This document shows positions 56,738 to 64,000 of a stretch of 64,000 bases of DNA, piece after piece (position 1 is the first letter of the stretch; every line of letters starts with the position of its first letter). The stretch spans positions 1,584,001 to 1,648,000 of the forward strand of contig NZ_CP162599.1 in NCBI RefSeq assembly GCF_040958695.1, read 5' to 3'. The notes under the pieces are model-generated. The model searched no databases. It was not told the origin of the DNA and was given only the letters and a program-made list of their open reading frames with translations. This stretch comes from Ornithinibacillus sp. 4-3. GTDB lineage: Bacteria; Bacillota; Bacilli; Bacillales; Amphibacillaceae. Position numbers and translations under genes: made by a program.

Positions 56738-57958
56738 ATGCCTACAGTAAATCGGCAAAAGAAAATACGTTCATTAAAAGATGGAGCTTTATGGGGGATT
56801 TGCTTAGGTCATACATTTACCCATTGGTATTCAGCTAGTTTTTATATTTTATTACCTTATATTACGTTAGAGCTTGGTTTATCTGTTGCCCAAGCAGGTG
56901 CGCTTGTTACGGTAATGTTTATTGCTAAAACATTGATTGGTATGCCGATTGGTGCGATAACAGATATGACTTCTAGGAAGAATTTATTAATGGCTATTTC
57001 ACTTTTGTTATCAGGAATACCATTTCTTTTTATGGGATTATCACATGCGTATTGGCTGATTATGTTGCTAGTTATTATTATGGGAATTGGGAATGAGATG
57101 TGGCACCCAGCATCATTTGCGACATTGTCCAGTAGATTTCCAGCACAAAAAGGTGTTGTTTTTGGATTACACGGAATGGCAGCTAATTTAGGAGATTTAT
57201 TAGCACCTATCATTATTGGAGGGTTAATTGCAACAATTGCTTGGCGTGAAGTTGTATTTTGGAATGTTGCTCCTGGAATAATCGTTAGTATTATTATATT
57301 AATCTTATTGCGTAAGGTAGCAGAAGATAAAAAGCAAACACAACAACAGGATGATACTGTTACAATAAGTGATTACATAAAAAGCTTTAAGCAGGTTATC
57401 CAAAATAAAACAGTATTATTATTAGCTTTAGCGAGCGGCTTTCGCTCTATGGCGCAAACAGGATTAATGACATTTTTACCATTATATTTAGCGCTAGATA
57501 TGGAGTTATCTCCATTATGGGTAGGTGTGTATGTTTCCATTCTACAAGGTGGAGGTTTATTATCAGCACCAATTGTAGGGGCAGTATCTGATAAATATGG
57601 TGCAAGAAAAGTTGTAAACTCTGGAATGATATTGACTTCGGTGATGGTTCTAGTAATGACATTTATCCAAATTAATTGGTTATTAGTAGGATCCATTGCG
57701 GTGATCGGATTCTTTTTATATGCACTTCGTCCAGTTATGCATGCCTGGGCCATGGAAACTACACCAGATGAGATGGCAGGTACTACAACAAGTTTGGTGT
57801 TTACATCCCAAGCCTTAATGGCATCCGTATCGCCAATGATAGGCGGTTTCTTAGCAGATATGTACGGATTTACTGCTGCGTTCTATTTCATTGCGGCTGT
57901 TATTTTAATTGGAAATTTCGTAATAGTAATTATTCCTAAATCTGAAAATGTAGCTTGA
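56738..57958 (+). CDS. Major facilitator superfamily transporter, divergent from the amidase
   Basis: 406 residues from ATG 56738; a GUG four codons upstream abuts the ribosome binding site AAGGGGGAG. Twelve transmembrane helices; the loop 2-3 motif is GAITDMTSRKNLL and the equivalent in the second half GAVSDKYGARKVV. A conserved GNEMWHPASFATLSSRFP in helix 4 recalls fosmidomycin-resistance/sugar-type MFS proteins. The substrate is unknown. The two genes diverge from a 165-base region. Confidence 0.88.
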   Translation: MPTVNRQKKIRSLKDGALWGICLGHTFTHWYSASFYILLPYITLELGLSVAQAGALVTVMFIAKTLIGMPIGAITDMTSRKNLLMAISLLLSGIPFLFMGLSHAYWLIMLLVIIMGIGNEMWHPASFATLSSRFPAQKGVVFGLHGMAANLGDLLAPIIIGGLIATIAWREVVFWNVAPGIIVSIIILILLRKVAEDKKQTQQQDDTVTISDYIKSFKQVIQNKTVLLLALASGFRSMAQTGLMTFLPLYLALDMELSPLWVGVYVSILQGGGLLSAPIVGAVSDKYGARKVVNSGMILTSVMVLVMTFIQINWLLVGSIAVIGFFLYALRPVMHAWAMETTPDEMAGTTTSLVFTSQALMASVSPMIGGFLADMYGFTAAFYFIAAVILIGNFVIVIIPKSENVA

Positions 57959-58129
57959 TAAGACCTGACTTTTATAGCTAATTTTTTAAAAATTTCTTCC
58001 CATTTTCTCGGCGTTAAAGCTGATTTTCCTATATCGATTGAATACAATCAAAAAGATAGTTACACTTAAAGATAAGTATTGAACATTTTACAATTGTACC
58101 AATGTGCAGAGAAAAAGAGGGATAAATAC

Positions 58130-59083
58130 ATGAAAGCTTACTTAACCATTTTTTTGAGCCTTTTCTTAGCTGTTATTTTAAGTGGATGCGGAAAAGCAGA
58201 AAAAGACCCAGTGGAGAATGAAACGGCGATATCTCCTGACCAATTTACAGATCGCTTTTTAGCAGGTGATTTCGAAGCGTTATATAATCAGACTAGTGAT
58301 GATTTTCAGGATATGGTAACACTAGAATCCTTTATTGAACTCGGAGAGGGTTTTAATGCAGATGTAGAAGGCTTTGAACTTGTATCGGAGATGCCTATAG
58401 ACCATGTGACAGAATATCAATGGATCAGTGAGCGTGGGGACAAAGGAATTCGAAGTTATTTCTTAGAGGACCACACGATCGAAGGTATGCAGCTTATGCC
58501 ACTTTCTGTTTTTCCAGAAAGTGATGAAAAGTATACTGAAAACATCTATCAAATGCCAATAAATGAAGAATGGTATACTTTTTGGGGTGGTACCAATGAG
58601 CTTGTCAATTATCACTACGCGCATGAAAATCAACGATATGCTTATGATCTCTTAATAGTAGAAGCAGGCAATAGCTTTGATGGTGATTCAGAAGATAATG
58701 AAAGCTATTTTGCTTTTGGAAAAGAAGTGCTTGCTCCTTTAGAGGGTGTCGTTGTGTCTACGGAAAATAGTATTCCTGACAATACACCACTTGTTGAAAC
58801 AAACGCAGAGGAGCCCCTCGGCAATCATGTCATTATCGAACATAAAAATAATGAATACAGTGTGATTGCGCATTTACAGGAAAACAGTCTACAGGTTAGT
58901 GAAGGGGATAGTGTAGCAGCAGGAGATGTAGTTGGATTAGCTGGTAACTCGGGGAACTCAAGTGAGCCTCATATCCATTTCCATGTAGCAGATGGCGAGG
59001 ACTGGGAGAATGCAACTTCCATCCGAATAAATTTTAAGAATGGAGAAGAACCAGTTCGTGGAGAAACAACTACTGGTTTTTGA
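58130..59083 (+). CDS. M23-family peptidase lipoprotein
   Basis: 317 residues from ATG 58130 (AGAGGGA upstream; an in-frame ATG 17 codons earlier is weaker). Lipobox LSGC with Cys20. An N-terminal DUF3887-like domain (about 30-110: FTDRFLAGDFEALYNQTSDDF, in part) precedes an M23 zinc peptidase domain with YAYDLLI (Asp ligand), GNHVIIEH, VIAHLQENS and the final SEPHIHFHV. The lysostaphin-type active site is intact except that the first His comes as HENQRYAYD. Probably trims peptidoglycan bridges or stems at the outer membrane face. Confidence 0.87.
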   Translation: MKAYLTIFLSLFLAVILSGCGKAEKDPVENETAISPDQFTDRFLAGDFEALYNQTSDDFQDMVTLESFIELGEGFNADVEGFELVSEMPIDHVTEYQWISERGDKGIRSYFLEDHTIEGMQLMPLSVFPESDEKYTENIYQMPINEEWYTFWGGTNELVNYHYAHENQRYAYDLLIVEAGNSFDGDSEDNESYFAFGKEVLAPLEGVVVSTENSIPDNTPLVETNAEEPLGNHVIIEHKNNEYSVIAHLQENSLQVSEGDSVAAGDVVGLAGNSGNSSEPHIHFHVADGEDWENATSIRINFKNGEEPVRGETTTGF

Positions 59084-59117
59084 TGCAATAAATCTTAAAA
59101 AAGATCAGAATTGCCTA

Positions 59118-59164
59118 GAATCACAAGCTAGTTTTTTAATAGGGACTGGCTTGTGATTTTAAAT
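59118..59164 (+). terminator. Terminator-like hairpin after the M23 gene
   Basis: AATCACAAGC/GCTTGTGATT stem with a 20-base loop and TTTAAA tail. Confidence 0.6.
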
Positions 59165-59253
59165 TGGTAAAGGGATTAAATCTTTTTTCAGCAAGACTAC
59201 TCCTAACATTTTTATACTTCTATTCTATAAAATGGATGAGTGTTGAATATTTC

Positions 59254-59451
59254 CTATCTAAAAAATATTTGAATCAACATACCGATTGCAAAAAGAGCAT
59301 ATGCAAACTGAATAACAACGTACATGGTTAATTCAAAAGGTGTAAGTTTTCTTTGTTTTTTCGTTTTATGTAAATGTCGAAAATAGAAGCTCCCACTAAG
59401 AATGAGTAATACAATTGCTATTACAATTAAAATTTCTGAAAAAATCAACAT
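59254..59451 (-). CDS. Small two-helix membrane protein
   Basis: 65 residues. Two transmembrane helices (about 2-23 and 43-63) linked by a very basic cytoplasmic loop (FRHLHKTKKQRKLTPFE). I recognise no family. The start ATG is preceded by GAGGTGTATAT. It converges with nothing and stands alone between the M23 gene and the TetR cluster. Confidence 0.65.
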   Translation of the reverse strand: MLIFSEILIVIAIVLLILSGSFYFRHLHKTKKQRKLTPFELTMYVVIQFAYALFAIGMLIQIFFR

Positions 59452-59660
59452 ATATACACCTCACTTTCCCTTACTATTAAACATTCCACACTGAATATTG
59501 AAAGACAATATAAATCCCTTTTAAATTCATTCTAACATATTCCTCCTACAATAATACTTCGCTCTGTAGTACTGCTATCCATGGTTTTAGAATAAAATAA
59601 GCCTAGGGTCTAATTGCATATTTTGAGTTTTTTGATTATAATTTGAATTAACTTATTTAA

Positions 59661-59679
59661 TCGACAGACAGACGGTCTA
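59661..59679. promoter_or_regulatory. TetR operator upstream of tetR
   Basis: TCGACAGACAGACGGTCTA. Read on the other strand it matches the better palindrome at 63733-63751 at 15 of 19 positions. It lies just after a weak TTGATT/TATTTA promoter (59632-59659, 16-base spacer). Confidence 0.65.
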
Positions 59680-59699
59680 ATGATGGAAGGATGATAGAT

Positions 59700-60332
59700 A
59701 TGAGGAAAACTAAAGAAGCTCAGGAAAGAAGAAACGAAATTTTAGATGTAGCAGAGGCCTTATTTAATGAGCAAGGTTATGACGCAACAAGTACAAATGA
59801 TATCTTAAAAAAGATTGGAATTGCCAGAGGTACACTTTATTATCACTTTGAAAGCAAAGAGGCCATTATGGATGGAATTATTGATCGTTATAACAGAAAG
59901 GTGGTAGCAGGCGTACAATCAATTGTTGGGAGAAAGGAAATACCTGTTGTCAGTCGATTACTAATGGCAATTACTTCATTGAATGTAAGTGGATCTGTCT
60001 CTGAAGAATTGATGACACATATTCATAAGCCACAAAATGCCCTGATGCATCAGAAGATTCAGCAGGTGCTATTTAAAGATATCACACCAATTTTCACAGA
60101 AATTATTCAAAGTGGTATAGATGAGAAAATATTTCATACACCTTACCCTTATGAAAGCGTAGAAATGTTATTAGTATATGCTGTTACTATTTTTGATGAT
60201 GGAACAATTGAATTGACAAAAGAGGAGCAAATGCAGCGAATGATAGCTTTTGCATATAACGTGGAGAGATTACTTGGAACAGAAGAAGGAATGATCAGTC
60301 AGCAGTTAATGGAAATTTTAACAAAAGAATAG
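59700..60332 (+). CDS. TetR/AcrR-family transcriptional regulator
   Basis: 210 residues from ATG 59700 (GGAAGG 9 bases upstream; the ATG at 59691 touches it). The N-terminal TetR helix-turn-helix is intact: ILDVAEALFNEQGYDATSTND, ILKKIGIARGTLYYHFESKEAI. The C-terminal ligand-binding domain is unassigned. The gene starts 21 bases after its presumed operator and is followed 10 bases later by an ABC permease, so it autoregulates and controls the exporter. Confidence 0.94.
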   Translation: MRKTKEAQERRNEILDVAEALFNEQGYDATSTNDILKKIGIARGTLYYHFESKEAIMDGIIDRYNRKVVAGVQSIVGRKEIPVVSRLLMAITSLNVSGSVSEELMTHIHKPQNALMHQKIQQVLFKDITPIFTEIIQSGIDEKIFHTPYPYESVEMLLVYAVTIFDDGTIELTKEEQMQRMIAFAYNVERLLGTEEGMISQQLMEILTKE

Positions 60333-60342
60333 AGGAAATAGG

Positions 60343-62658
60343 ATGTTTTTTCAAATCATACGAAATGATTTTTTGAGAAATAAATTAATCAGTGTAACAA
60401 CGATGCTATTCATCACTGCTGCAACAATGCTTGTAAGTATTGTTGCTATTTTAACTGTTAATCTTGTTGGATCTATTGATACATTAACAAAGCAAGCTAA
60501 AATACCAGATTTTTTGCAAATGCATAATGGAGATATTGATAAGGAAAGATTACAAAGCTTTGCAATTGAACATAAGAATGTAAAAGATTTTCAAGTACTG
60601 GACTTTCTAAATATAACAGGATCAAAAATTCAATTAGGTGAAAATAGTCTGATTGATAATATCCAAGACAATGGCTTTTCAACCCAAAGTCCAAATTTCG
60701 ATTATTTATTAGATTTGGATGGCCAACCAATTGATCCAGCTGTAGGAGAGCTATATGTACCCATTGGTTATATGAAAGAAGGAATTGCTCAGGTTGGGGA
60801 TCAAGCTAAAATTGCCGGAAAAGAATTTCAAATCGCAGGCTTCCTAAGAGATGCACAGATGAATTCGCCATTAGCCTCCTCCAAACGTTTTTTAGTGCAT
60901 GAACAGGATTATCAGGAACTGGCTTCAGAAGGAACCCTCGAATATTTAATCGAATTTCAGTTGAAAGACTCATCTAAAACCAATCAATTTGAGACGGCAT
61001 ATGCGGATGCAGGTTTGGAGGCAAATGGACCGACACTAACTGGTGGTTTATTCAAGGTTATTAATGGATTATCTGATGGCATTATGATAGCAATGATTCT
61101 ATTAATAGGCTTTTTAATTGTGATGATTGCCTTTATGTGTATTCGTTTCACCTTATTAACTAAAATTGAAGAGGATTATCGAGAAATTGGAACAATGAAG
61201 GCAATTGGTTTACGGTTAGCAGATATTAAGAAGATTTATTTAGCTAAATATGCTGTAATTGCTTTGGTAGGCTGCTTAATAGGCTTAATTCTATCCTTTA
61301 TTTTCAGTCATCCATTATTAGAAAATATTCGACTTTATATAGGTGAAAGTGATTATGCTAGCTGGAGTATTTTACTTGCGGTTTTTGGAAGTGGGTTTGT
61401 TTTTCTACTAGTTATTGGTTACATCCATTTCTTATTAAGGCGCTTTAGAAAAATATCTGCTGCCTCAGCAATTCGCACGGGGAGCCCAGAGGAAAAAACT
61501 GCTCGTAGAAATTACTTTTTTCTTAGCAAGAACAGGTTGCTACCAACCAATGTATTTATGGGAATAAAAGATGTATTTTCTAGGAAAAAGCTTTACGTGA
61601 CGATGTTTATTGTATTATTACTTTCCTGTTTTATTATGATTGTTCCTTGGAATACTCACCAAACAGTATCTTCACCATCGTTCACAAAATATTTAGGCTT
61701 TGGAGATATGGATCTCATGATCAGTATGTATCAATCCGATGAACCATTAAAAAGCGAGCAGCAGGTTGTAAATTATTTAAATGAAGATAGTTCTATTAAT
61801 AAATTTGTCCAAATCATTTCAAAATCTTTTAAAGCAAAGACAGAAGACGGTTTAGAGGAAAAAATAGTCATTGAACTTGGTGATCATGCTGCATTTCCAA
61901 TTGAATATAATACCGGGAAAGCGCCAGAACAGCCTAACGAAATTGCTTTATCCTCTATGAATGCAGCAGCGTTTGAAAAACAAGTTGGTGATACAATAGA
62001 GATTATTACAGATAATGGAACAAAGAATTTTGTTGTATCTGGAATTTACTCCAATATTTTAAATGGCGGTAAGACCGCAAAGGCAAATTTTTCAGATGAA
62101 ACGGCTCCAACGATGTGGCTGAACTATTATATCAAGCTAAGTGATACCAGTCAGATTGCTGCAATCGCTGAAGAAATGTCACAAGCATTGCCTTTTGTAA
62201 AAGTAACAGATGCCAATAATCATAAGCAGCAGGTATTCGGCACGACCATGGCGTCCATTAAAACTGTAGCAAAGGTTGCGTTGATTGTTGCTTTATTTAT
62301 TACAGGATTAGTGAGTATATTATTTATGAAATTATTAGTGGCTAAGGATAAACCAGCCATTGCAATGTTAAAAGCAATTGGCTTCACCAATCAGGATCTT
62401 GCTAATCAATACGCAGTTCGTGGAATTTTCATCTTAATCATTGGTGTTGCCGGAGGAAGTATCCTAGCAAGTACCTTGGGTGAATCGATCACAGGGATGG
62501 CAATCTCCTTCTTTGGTGTGGATTCACTCACCTTTAGCAGTCATCCACTGATTTATTTGGGCTTTCCTGTATTGATGTTGTTTGTCACTTTGTTAGCTAC
62601 TAAGCTCGGAACCAATCAAGCTGGGAAAATTACAATTGCAGAAAATATAAAGGAGTAA
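60343..62658 (+). CDS. FtsX-type ABC transporter permease
   Basis: 771 residues, about ten hydrophobic segments. The layout is that of large MacB/FtsX-like permeases: an N-terminal helix, an extracytoplasmic domain (about 50-230), three helices with the conserved cytoplasmic motif YREIGTMKAIGLRLADIKK, a second extracytoplasmic domain (about 430-610) and three final helices with KDKPAIAMLKAIGFTNQDL. These transporters do mechanotransmission rather than transport through a channel, often for antimicrobial peptides or lipids. ABC ATPase gene follows after 3 bases. Confidence 0.9.
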   Translation: MFFQIIRNDFLRNKLISVTTMLFITAATMLVSIVAILTVNLVGSIDTLTKQAKIPDFLQMHNGDIDKERLQSFAIEHKNVKDFQVLDFLNITGSKIQLGENSLIDNIQDNGFSTQSPNFDYLLDLDGQPIDPAVGELYVPIGYMKEGIAQVGDQAKIAGKEFQIAGFLRDAQMNSPLASSKRFLVHEQDYQELASEGTLEYLIEFQLKDSSKTNQFETAYADAGLEANGPTLTGGLFKVINGLSDGIMIAMILLIGFLIVMIAFMCIRFTLLTKIEEDYREIGTMKAIGLRLADIKKIYLAKYAVIALVGCLIGLILSFIFSHPLLENIRLYIGESDYASWSILLAVFGSGFVFLLVIGYIHFLLRRFRKISAASAIRTGSPEEKTARRNYFFLSKNRLLPTNVFMGIKDVFSRKKLYVTMFIVLLLSCFIMIVPWNTHQTVSSPSFTKYLGFGDMDLMISMYQSDEPLKSEQQVVNYLNEDSSINKFVQIISKSFKAKTEDGLEEKIVIELGDHAAFPIEYNTGKAPEQPNEIALSSMNAAAFEKQVGDTIEIITDNGTKNFVVSGIYSNILNGGKTAKANFSDETAPTMWLNYYIKLSDTSQIAAIAEEMSQALPFVKVTDANNHKQQVFGTTMASIKTVAKVALIVALFITGLVSILFMKLLVAKDKPAIAMLKAIGFTNQDLANQYAVRGIFILIIGVAGGSILASTLGESITGMAISFFGVDSLTFSSHPLIYLGFPVLMLFVTLLATKLGTNQAGKITIAENIKE

Positions 62659-62661
62659 ATT

Positions 62662-63420
62662 ATGAAAAAAATAATAGATGGACAACAAATTCATAAGTCA
62701 TTTGCTACGGACAAGAAAAAAGTTAATGTTCTTCGTGATGTATCTGTTAGCCTTTATGAAGGCGAGTTTATCTCTGTTATGGGACCTTCAGGATCAGGAA
62801 AATCAACGCTACTCTATGCTTTGAGTGGAATGGATACAATTGATAGTGGCGAGGTAATATTTAATAGTCAATCTCTTACAGCATGTGGAGAAACAGAGTT
62901 ATCAGATATTCGCAGACAACAAATGGGTTTTGTCTTTCAGCAACCAACATTTTTGAAAAATTTAACTATTATTGATAATATCGTACTTCCAGCAATGCGA
63001 GATAATCGAAAAAAGAGAAAATCAATCGTAAATAATGCGCAGCAGCTTTTGGAAAAAACAGGGATTGGTGATTTAGCCTATCGAATGCCAAATCAAGTGT
63101 CTGGAGGACAGCTACAAAGAGCGGGAATTTGTCGGGCTTTAATTAATGAACCGAAAATTATTTTTGGAGATGAACCAACTGGAGCACTAAATTCAAAATC
63201 TGCTGAGGAAATTATGAGGTATTTCCTTCAAACAAATCAAGCTGGCATGACGATTTTATTAGTGACACATGATGCGAAGGTTGCTGCTCAAAGCGAACGG
63301 GTATTATTTATGAAAGACGGGCAAATTGTCGATGAATTACAGTTAGGAAAGCTGTCGAATCAAGTTTTGGATAACCGAATAGAAAAAGTAACAAGGAAAA
63401 TGCTCAAGGTAGAGATGTAG
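62662..63420 (+). CDS. ABC transporter ATP-binding protein, MacB/LolD type
   Basis: 252 residues. Walker A GPSGSGKST at 41-49, Q-loop FVFQQPTF, signature VSGGQLQRAGI, Walker B IIFGDEPTGALNSKS and H-loop VTHD. Partner of the FtsX-type permease just upstream (3-base gap). The pair plus TetR form one operon closed by a terminator. The substrate is unknown; resistance to a peptide or hydrophobic compound is the usual role of such modules. Confidence 0.93.
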   Translation: MKKIIDGQQIHKSFATDKKKVNVLRDVSVSLYEGEFISVMGPSGSGKSTLLYALSGMDTIDSGEVIFNSQSLTACGETELSDIRRQQMGFVFQQPTFLKNLTIIDNIVLPAMRDNRKKRKSIVNNAQQLLEKTGIGDLAYRMPNQVSGGQLQRAGICRALINEPKIIFGDEPTGALNSKSAEEIMRYFLQTNQAGMTILLVTHDAKVAAQSERVLFMKDGQIVDELQLGKLSNQVLDNRIEKVTRKMLKVEM

Positions 63421-63555
63421 ATCGTGCAGGCGCTACTCAAACACCTGAACTTAAACAAGTACATTTATTTTTTTATTAATTGCTTTTATAACTACTCTGA
63501 TTATTCGAACTGTTTAGTTAATGTTCGATTTGAGAATTAGTAATAATAGAGACTA

Positions 63556-63598
63556 ACTGAAAAACCCTTTTGATTAATTATTCAAAAGGGTTTTTACT
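63556..63598 (+). terminator. Rho-independent terminator after the TetR-ABC operon
   Basis: AAAAACCCTTTTGA/TCAAAAGGGTTTTT around a 7-base loop. Confidence 0.93.
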
Positions 63599-63698
63599 AT
63601 TTATTATAAAATACGGATAGAAAGTTGACTAAGCATATTTGAAGGTTAATCAAGATTTGGAGATCGATAACTTTTATTACAACATAGAGAATAATTCC

Positions 63699-63727
63699 TT
63701 GACTATATCCTTAGTTTAACTTATTCT
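63699..63727 (+). promoter_or_regulatory. Promoter of the right-edge small-protein/ABC operon
   Basis: TTGACT (63699-63704), 17 bases, TATTCT (63722-63727), directly before the operator. Confidence 0.7.
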
Positions 63728-63732
63728 ATTTA

Positions 63733-63751
63733 TAGACCGACAGTCAGTCTA
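63733..63751. promoter_or_regulatory. Palindromic TetR operator of the right-edge operon
   Basis: TAGACCGACAGTCAGTCTA, almost perfectly self-complementary and the same site type as at 59661-59679. It covers the expected transcription start. Confidence 0.75.
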
Positions 63752-63777
63752 TTAAATTGTAAAAAGGAGAGGTGTAA

Positions 63778-63966
63778 ATGAATAACGTAGAAGTAATTAT
63801 CAAGGTATCGGAAAACTCTGGTGTTAACGTGAATGATTGTGAAAAGGTACTGAATGCGTTAGAGAATTTATTAGATGATGAATTATCTAATTCCAAAAGT
63901 ATGGCCGGGGCATTTGAAAAGATTTATAAACTGATGACTTACTTTAACAAAAAGGGAAGGACATAA
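63778..63966 (+). CDS. 62-residue protein with an HU-like N-terminal helical pattern
   Basis: ATG behind AAAAGGAGAGG. The N-terminal VIIKVSENSGVNVNDCEKVLNALENLL is predicted two helices and faintly recalls the start of HU-type proteins (residue pattern only), but it lacks the DNA-binding arms; the C-terminus is FEKIYKLMTYFNKKGRT. Not a known family to me. It is the first gene of an operon behind the TetR operator, with the ATPase gene starting inside its stop codon (1-base overlap), so it is likely an accessory or regulatory protein of that ABC module. Confidence 0.65.
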   Translation: MNNVEVIIKVSENSGVNVNDCEKVLNALENLLDDELSNSKSMAGAFEKIYKLMTYFNKKGRT

Positions 63967-64000
63967 TGGATCCTATTATTATGGTTAAGGATTTCACCAA
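63966..64000 (+). CDS. ABC transporter ATP-binding protein, 5' end only
   Basis: The first 11-12 codons (MDPIIMVKDFT) before the window ends. The start ATG overlaps the preceding TAA by one base, indicating translational coupling. The sequence (IIMVKDFTK type) is the common beginning of ABC ATPases, so this is probably a second ABC module under the same TetR operator, but the assignment rests on very little sequence. Confidence 0.45.
   Translation, partial: MDPIIMVKDFT

Overview
The window is AT-rich DNA from an endospore-forming Bacillaceae member. It carries cotE, spoVK, sirA, ricA, a PAS-type sporulation-kinase-like sensor and a Bacillus-type LexA regulon. Gene order from miaB (left edge) to parC follows the Bacillus subtilis ymcB-ymcA-cotE-mutSL-miaA-hfq-spoVK-hflX-ynbB and lexA-yneB-ynzC-tkt-sirA-yneF-ccdA-citB-yneN-yneP-yneQ-plsY-yneT-parE-parC segments. 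An Oceanobacillus-like genus is my inference from protein similarity and the intergenic repeat type; no 16S rRNA gene is present to confirm it. No tRNA, rRNA, IS transposase, phage module or CRISPR array was seen.

Layout. 1-13.5 kb: tRNA modification (miaB, miaA), RicA, a two-gene insertion encoding a secreted coiled-coil protein and a solute-binding-like protein, spore coat morphogen CotE, mismatch repair (mutS, mutL), hfq, spoVK, hflX and ynbB. 13.5-19.6 kb: the SOS locus, with lexA facing away from an SOS-type promoter that drives a 31-residue membrane micropeptide (where B. subtilis has the division inhibitor yneA), then yneB and ynzC, followed by tkt, sirA and yneF. 20-30.9 kb: a lipoprotein, cytochrome c biogenesis (ccdA, ccdC), YneK, a histidine kinase, aconitase, a TlpA-like thioredoxin, yneP, yneQ, and leftward yneR, yidD, folE2 and plsY. 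31-37.8 kb: decayed sequence, a DUF2834 protein, yneT, two copies of a MITE-like repeat, and parE-parC behind a LexA-type box.

37.8-46.1 kb is accessory: a RibD-like reductase, two MFS-type decisions (one here, one near 57 kb), a broken flavin reductase, an alpha/beta hydrolase, and a GntR-controlled pair of paralogous ABC ATPases with only one permease. 46.5-55.6 kb: double-dynamin DynA, the 5'-3' exonuclease YpcP, D-serine dehydratase and a UPF0182 membrane protein. 55.6-64 kb: an acetamidase/formamidase, an MFS transporter, an M23 lipoprotein, and a TetR-governed ABC transporter cluster whose operator recurs upstream of a second small-protein/ABC operon cut off by the right edge.

The most interesting items are the SOS-controlled 31-residue membrane peptide, the TetR operator shared between two ABC modules, the hairpin plus T-run in the folE2 leader, and the MITE-like repeats next to the LexA-type box of parE. 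All motif calls were made by eye; no alignment or search was run.
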